Shown: positions 56,676 to 60,380 of the stretch, piece by piece
How the letters are laid out: every line of letters starts with the position of its first letter
How positions within the stretch are numbered: the first letter of the stretch is position 1
DNA from: Rhodanobacter sp.
GTDB taxonomy: Bacteria; Pseudomonadota; Gammaproteobacteria; Xanthomonadales; Rhodanobacteraceae
DNA: 60,380 nt
Direction of reading: 5' to 3'
NCBI GenBank assembly: GCA_024711345.1
Contig: JANJTA010000028.1
Coordinates: 1 to 60,380, forward strand
Notes under the pieces: model-generated
What the model saw: only the letters and a program-made list of their open reading frames with translations
Told to the model about the DNA's origin: nothing
The model's database searches: none
Position numbers and translations under genes: made by a program

Positions 56676-57580
56676 GTACGGGATGGTCGTTTTGGGTGAT
56701 GTTCCTGGTGGTGCTCAACATGGGCATCACGTTCTTCCTGTACCTGTGGGGACCACGCGCGAAGATCCCCACCCTGCCTGACGGCACCAGCGGCCACGTC
56801 TGGGCCCACGGCGTGCTGCGCGAGGGCGTGCGGCCGCTGCCGCTGTGGTGGGTGGTGCTTTCCGGCGCGATGTTCGTGGCCGGCTTCGTCTACCTGGCGC
56901 TGTATCCCGGCTTCGGCAACTTCAAGGGCGCGCTGGGCTGGACCTCGCACACCGAACTGGCCGACGCGGTGGCCGCCAACGACGCCAAGCGCGCGCCGCT
57001 GGTCGAGCGCTTCAAGCTGTATCCGGTGGAACAGCTGGCCAGCGACCCCGCCGCACTGCAGATGGGCAAGGTGCTGTTCGAGGACAACTGCGCGGCCTGC
57101 CACCAGCGCAGTGCGAAGGGCAACGTGGCGCTCGGCGCGCCCGACCTCAGCGACAACGACTGGCTCTACGGCGGCAGCGGCAGCGACATCACCACCTCGA
57201 TCCACGACGGCCGCAGCGGCGTGATGCCGCCGTGGGCCAGCCTGGGCGAGGACAACGTGAAGAACCTGGCGCAGTACGTGCTGAGCCTGTCCGGCTCGCC
57301 GCACGACGCCGCCAAGGCCGCCGCCGGCCAGCCGTTGTTCAGCACCTGCGCGGCCTGCCATGGCGCCGACGGCAAGGGCAACCAGGCGCTGGGCGCACCG
57401 AACCTCACCGACCACATCTGGCTGCACGGCGGCAGCGTCGCCGACATCGAGAAGACCATCGGCGAGGGTCGCCAGGGCCACATGCCGGCGTGGAGCCCGC
57501 GTCTGTCCGACGACCAGATCCGCGTGCTGGCCGCCTACGTCTACCACCAGTCGCACCAGGGCGATGCCGCCACGCCATGA
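56672..57580 (+). CDS. ccoP: cbb3-type cytochrome c oxidase subunit III, dihaem cytochrome c (CcoP)
   Basis: This 302-residue membrane-anchored protein has two helices (about 5-24 and 55-75) and two periplasmic cytochrome c domains with CAACH motifs (in DNCAACHQRS and STCAACHGAD). It accepts electrons from soluble cytochromes. Methionine ligands lie in GVMPPWA and HMPAWSP. It overlaps the next small ORF by 17 bp and ccoQ by 4 bp. Confidence 0.96.
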   Translation: MSTGWSFWVMFLVVLNMGITFFLYLWGPRAKIPTLPDGTSGHVWAHGVLREGVRPLPLWWVVLSGAMFVAGFVYLALYPGFGNFKGALGWTSHTELADAVAANDAKRAPLVERFKLYPVEQLASDPAALQMGKVLFEDNCAACHQRSAKGNVALGAPDLSDNDWLYGGSGSDITTSIHDGRSGVMPPWASLGEDNVKNLAQYVLSLSGSPHDAAKAAAGQPLFSTCAACHGADGKGNQALGAPNLTDHIWLHGGSVADIEKTIGEGRQGHMPAWSPRLSDDQIRVLAAYVYHQSHQGDAATP

Positions 57581-57800
57581 CATCGCCGCGCGCACGGCAT
57601 CGGCCTGGTATCGCCAGCCGGTGCTGTGGCTGGGCGCGTTCGTCTTCGTGGCGTCGCTGGCCGGCTGCGTGTGGATCATCATGCTGGGCGCGCGCCACGC
57701 CGATACGCCGCTGAACACGGCGCATACCGTATTCGGCGTGCCGGTCAGCGCGCACACCAGCGCCAGCCCGCCGCGCCCGCCGACCGACCCGCCGCGATGA
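57564..57800 (+). CDS. short CcoH/FixH-like membrane protein
   Basis: This 78-residue ORF lies between ccoP and ccoI, where other bacteria keep ccoG/ccoH. It has one membrane helix (QPVLWLGAFVFVASLAGCVW followed by IIMLG) and a short tail with ADTPLNTAHTVFGVPVS. FixH/CcoH, which helps assemble cbb3, is usually about 150 residues, so this resembles only its membrane part. It overlaps the ccoP end by 17 bp, and its stop overlaps the ccoI start (ATGA), so expression is coupled. The family call is from position and topology, not from strong similarity. Confidence 0.62.
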   Translation: MPPRHDIAARTASAWYRQPVLWLGAFVFVASLAGCVWIIMLGARHADTPLNTAHTVFGVPVSAHTSASPPRPPTDPPR

Positions 57801-60055
57801 ACGCCTACGCGGCCTGGGCCCACCCGCAACTCGCCGCGCAGGTGCTGCGCCCGCGCCGCGACGGCTGCAGCGAAATCGCCCTGCGCGTCGAACCGCTGGA
57901 CGATGCGCGCCGGGTGCTCTGGCTGGAGCAGCGCATCAGCGCCCTGCCCGGTGTACGGCGGGTGGCCATCGACCGGCCGGCACGACGCGTGCGGGTGGTC
58001 TGGGACGCACGGCGCATGTCGCTGCCGGCCCTGCTCGACAACTTCGCCGCCGCGGACTGCCCGGCGCAGCCGCTGCAGCACGGCAGCATCGACGACGAGC
58101 GCGCGCACGAACAGCACGACGCGCTGAAGCGCCTGCTGGTCGCCGGCATGTGCTCGATGCAGGTGATGACCTATGCGTTCGTGATCTACGTCGGCGTGGT
58201 CGACTTCGTCGACTTCAGTACGCGCAGCCTGTTCCGCTGGCTGGGCCTGCTGACCACCCTGCCGGTGGTGTTCTATTCGGCGCTGCCGTTCTTCCGCGGC
58301 GCCGTGCGCGAACTGGGCGAGCGCCGGCTGGGCATCAACCTGCCGGTGGCGCTGGCGGTGCTGCTGGTGTTCCTGGCCAGCGCGTTCAACACGCTGCGCG
58401 GCAGCGGCGAAATCTATTTCGACTCGGTGACCATGTTCGTGTTCCTGCTGCTCGCCGGGCGCTACGTGGAACTGCGCTCGCGCCACCGCAGCGGTGCACT
58501 CGGCGATGCCGCCATCGATGCCGCGCCGTTGCTGGCGCAGCGACGCCGCGCCGATGGCGAACTGGAAACCGTGGCCGCGATCGCCCTGCTGCCGGGCGAC
58601 CGCGTGCACGTCGCCGAAGGCGAGGCGGTGCCGGCGGACGGCGTGCTGGAGAGTGCCGTGGCGCAGGTGGACGAAGCGCTGTTGTCGGGCGAATCGCGCC
58701 CGGTACGCCGCCAGCGCGGCGAGCGCCTGGTGGCCGGCAGCGTGCTGCTGTCCGGTCCCGCCGAGCTGCGCGTGGAGCACGGCGGCCACGCCACCACCGC
58801 GGCGCGGCTGGGCGCGCTGGCCGACCGCGCCCGCCAGGCCCGCGCGCGGCTGACGCCGAGCGACCGCGTGATCGGCCGCTTCGTGGCCTGGGTGCTGGTG
58901 CTCACCGCGCTGACCGCGCTGGGCTGGCTGCTGGTCGACCCCGGCCGCGCGTTCGAGGCGGCGGTGGCGGTGCTGGTGGTGGCCTGTCCGTGCTCGTTCG
59001 CACTGGCCCACCCGGCCGCGCTGACCCGCGCGCTCGGCGTGCTGGCCGCGCGCGGCGTGCTGGTCACCGACGGCAAGGCGCTGGAAACGCTGGCGCGGGT
59101 CGACTACGCGCTGTTCGACAAGACCGGCACCCTCGGCATGCCGCAGCTGGGCCGCCGCGGCATCGAGCCGCTGCGCGGCGACACGCCCGAGCAGGCGCTG
59201 CAGCTGGCCGCCGCGCTGGCCCACGAGAGTTCGCATCCGCTGGCCCGCGCGCTGGCCGACGCCGCGCGCCAGCAGTCGCCGACGCGGCAGGCGCAATCGG
59301 TGCGGGTCCACGCCGGCGCCGGCATCAGCGGCGAACTCGACGGTCGCGCGTTGCGTCTGGGCCGCGCCGATTTCGCGCTGGCACCCGCAAGCCGCCCGCT
59401 GCCGGCCACGCTCGCCGACGCGCTGGTGCTGGCCGATGCCGACGGTGCGATCGCCGCCTTCCACCTTGCCGAGCAGCCGCGCGCCGAAGCCCGCCGTCTG
59501 CTCGACGCGCTGCGCGCGGATGGCGTGGCCATCGCCATCGCCAGCGGCGACCACGCCAGCCGCGTGGACGCGCTGGCCGACCGCCTGGACGTGGCCGAGC
59601 GCCACGCGCGGCAGTCGCCCGAGGACAAGCTGGCCCGGCTGCAGGCGGCACACGCCGAAGGCCATATCACCCTGGCCGTCGGCGACGGCAGCAACGACGC
59701 CCCGTTGCTGGCCGGAGCCGACGTCTCCGCCGCGCTGGCCTCGGGCACCGAGCTGGCGCAAACCCACGCCGACCTGCTGCTGCTCGACGGCCACCTGGGC
59801 AGCCTCGCCGACGCCCGCGCGACCGCGCGCCAGTTGCAGCGGGTGATCCGGCAAGGCCGGCACTGGTCGCTGTGGTACAACCTGGCCGCGGTGCCGTTCG
59901 CCGCGTTCGGCCTGGTGACGCCATGGCTGGCCGCGATCGGCATGTCGCTGAGCTCGCTGCTGGTGGTGCTGCACGCGCTGCGCGTGGGCCGCGACGCCTC
60001 CGCTCCGAGCGATGCCGCGCACCCACCGCTACGCCCGCGCGGGTTGCACGCATGA
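57797..60055 (+). CDS. ccoI: copper-translocating P1B-type ATPase, cbb3 assembly (CcoI/FixI)
   Basis: This 752-residue membrane ATPase exports copper for cbb3 CuB insertion. It has a small N-terminal ferredoxin-like region (about 25-85), 8 helices, TGES-type actuator LSGESRPV, the membrane metal motif C397-P-C399 (VVACPCSFALAHPAALTRAL), the phosphorylation site D441KTGT, HP-type SSHPLARAL and GDGSNDAP. The N-terminus lacks the CxxC metal-binding motif or Cys-rich segment usual in CcoI; its few Cys residues are single (GCSEI, ADCPA). It is coupled to the CcoH-like ORF and to ccoS by 4-bp overlaps. Confidence 0.93.
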   Translation: MNAYAAWAHPQLAAQVLRPRRDGCSEIALRVEPLDDARRVLWLEQRISALPGVRRVAIDRPARRVRVVWDARRMSLPALLDNFAAADCPAQPLQHGSIDDERAHEQHDALKRLLVAGMCSMQVMTYAFVIYVGVVDFVDFSTRSLFRWLGLLTTLPVVFYSALPFFRGAVRELGERRLGINLPVALAVLLVFLASAFNTLRGSGEIYFDSVTMFVFLLLAGRYVELRSRHRSGALGDAAIDAAPLLAQRRRADGELETVAAIALLPGDRVHVAEGEAVPADGVLESAVAQVDEALLSGESRPVRRQRGERLVAGSVLLSGPAELRVEHGGHATTAARLGALADRARQARARLTPSDRVIGRFVAWVLVLTALTALGWLLVDPGRAFEAAVAVLVVACPCSFALAHPAALTRALGVLAARGVLVTDGKALETLARVDYALFDKTGTLGMPQLGRRGIEPLRGDTPEQALQLAAALAHESSHPLARALADAARQQSPTRQAQSVRVHAGAGISGELDGRALRLGRADFALAPASRPLPATLADALVLADADGAIAAFHLAEQPRAEARRLLDALRADGVAIAIASGDHASRVDALADRLDVAERHARQSPEDKLARLQAAHAEGHITLAVGDGSNDAPLLAGADVSAALASGTELAQTHADLLLLDGHLGSLADARATARQLQRVIRQGRHWSLWYNLAAVPFAAFGLVTPWLAAIGMSLSSLLVVLHALRVGRDASAPSDAAHPPLRPRGLHA

Positions 60056-60246
60056 ACATTCTGCTGGTGCTGATCCCGGTCACCGGGCTGATCGTGGGAG
60101 CCGGGGTATGGCTGTTCTTCTGGGCCGTCAATCACCAGCAGTTCGACGACCTCGACAGCCCGGCGTCGCTGCCGCTGCTGGACGACCAGCCCGAGCCGGC
60201 GTCGCCTGCGGCGTCCCCGCAGCACGATCCCACGACCCCATCGTAG
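60052..60246 (+). CDS. ccoS: cbb3 oxidase maturation protein CcoS
   Basis: This 64-residue single-pass protein begins MNILLVLIPVTGLIVGAGVW, with the conserved FFWAVNHQQFDDLDSPA segment of CcoS, which is needed for cofactor insertion in cbb3. The Pro-rich tail is lineage-specific. Its ATG overlaps the ccoI stop by 4 bp. It is the last gene of the operon; 18 bp later begins the tail of a transposase on the other strand. Confidence 0.92.
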   Translation: MNILLVLIPVTGLIVGAGVWLFFWAVNHQQFDDLDSPASLPLLDDQPEPASPAASPQHDPTTPS

Positions 60247-60264
60247 ATACCGTCTTGGCTCTCG

Positions 60265-60380
60265 TCAGGCAAGTGCGGTTTTGGGATCAAAAAGTTTGCC
60301 GGAACGGATGACGCCCCAGGCGATGTGGAGCAGCTTGCGCATGGCCGCGCCCAAGGCGAGCTTGCGTGGCTTGCCGCGGG
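60265..60380 (-). CDS. IS110-family transposase, C-terminal part (partial)
   Basis: The last 38 codons of a minus-strand ORF open to the window edge, reading KPRKLALGAAMRKLLHIAWG and ending PKTALA. The KP-x-KLAL-x2-AMRKLL motif is typical of the C-terminus of IS110/IS116/IS902 transposases. The insertion lies just after ccoS and convergent with the operon. Whether the copy is complete cannot be seen. Confidence 0.78.
   Translation of the reverse strand, partial: RGKPRKLALGAAMRKLLHIAWGVIRSGKLFDPKTALA

Noticed and set aside
56441..60022. 1193-codon minus-strand open frame opposite the cbb3 and ccoI genes
   Set aside because: It lies entirely opposite well-supported genes in high-GC DNA, where long antisense frames are common, and its translation has no domain features and is His/Arg/Gln/Ala-rich as expected of a shadow.

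Overview
The window is high-GC chromosomal DNA of a gammaproteobacterium, most likely Xanthomonadales and within that Rhodanobacteraceae (Rhodanobacter/Dyella-like). This placement is an inference from the block trxB / ald-ftsK-lolA ... rarA-serS, the ccoNOQP-I-S operon, dispersed REP-like repeats of the 'taggagcccgc...gggcgatgct' type, and strong G/C bias at third codon positions. No 16S or other species marker lies in the window.

Region 1 (1-26.3 kb) is an exopolysaccharide (EPS) locus in several transcription units. After the end of glmS and a convergent galE comes a long plus-strand operon: Wzb-like phosphatase, Wzc-like tyrosine autokinase, WlbA-WlbB-WlbC (3-acetamido-uronic acid synthesis), an HprK-like kinase, four GT-B glycosyltransferases, a Wzx-type flippase, a Wzy-like polymerase, an AsnB-type amidotransferase and finally a tailspike-like beta-helix protein. 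Many of these genes overlap by 1-4 bases. A minus-strand unit carries the export lipoprotein Wza and the WecA-type initiating phosphotransferase. A third unit (plus) carries a TviB-type UDP-GlcNAc/GalNAc 6-dehydrogenase and a UDP-uronate 4-epimerase. Together they encode a Wzx/Wzy-dependent polymer begun on undecaprenyl-P by WecA and probably containing a (possibly amidated) 2,3-diacetamido-uronic acid.

Region 2 (26.5-36.6 kb) holds a small membrane protein, a TonB-dependent receptor and a universal stress protein. It then passes into lower-GC accessory DNA: a 21-bp degenerate tandem repeat, a HigBA-type toxin-antitoxin pair with its own operator, two adjacent HEPN-like proteins, an AT-rich gene-poor stretch with short repeats, two hypothetical genes, and a truncated, nonsense-interrupted tyrosine integrase beside tRNA-Ser(UGA). 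This looks like the remnant of an island integrated at that tRNA.

Region 3 (36.6-54 kb) is mostly minus-strand housekeeping: tRNA-Ser, a small membrane protein, serS, a membrane protein, rarA, yoaK-like, lolA, ftsK and ald. A large periplasmic-sensor diguanylate cyclase is inserted on the opposite strand. Then follow trxB, an N-acyltransferase-aat pair, an HD-GYP phosphodiesterase and ispG.

Region 4 (54-60.4 kb) is a cbb3 cytochrome oxidase operon ccoN-O-Q-P, a short CcoH/FixH-like protein, ccoI and ccoS, with a possible Anr/FNR box upstream. The end of an IS110-type transposase lies at the right edge. All functions are read from sequence by recognition of families; no database search was run.
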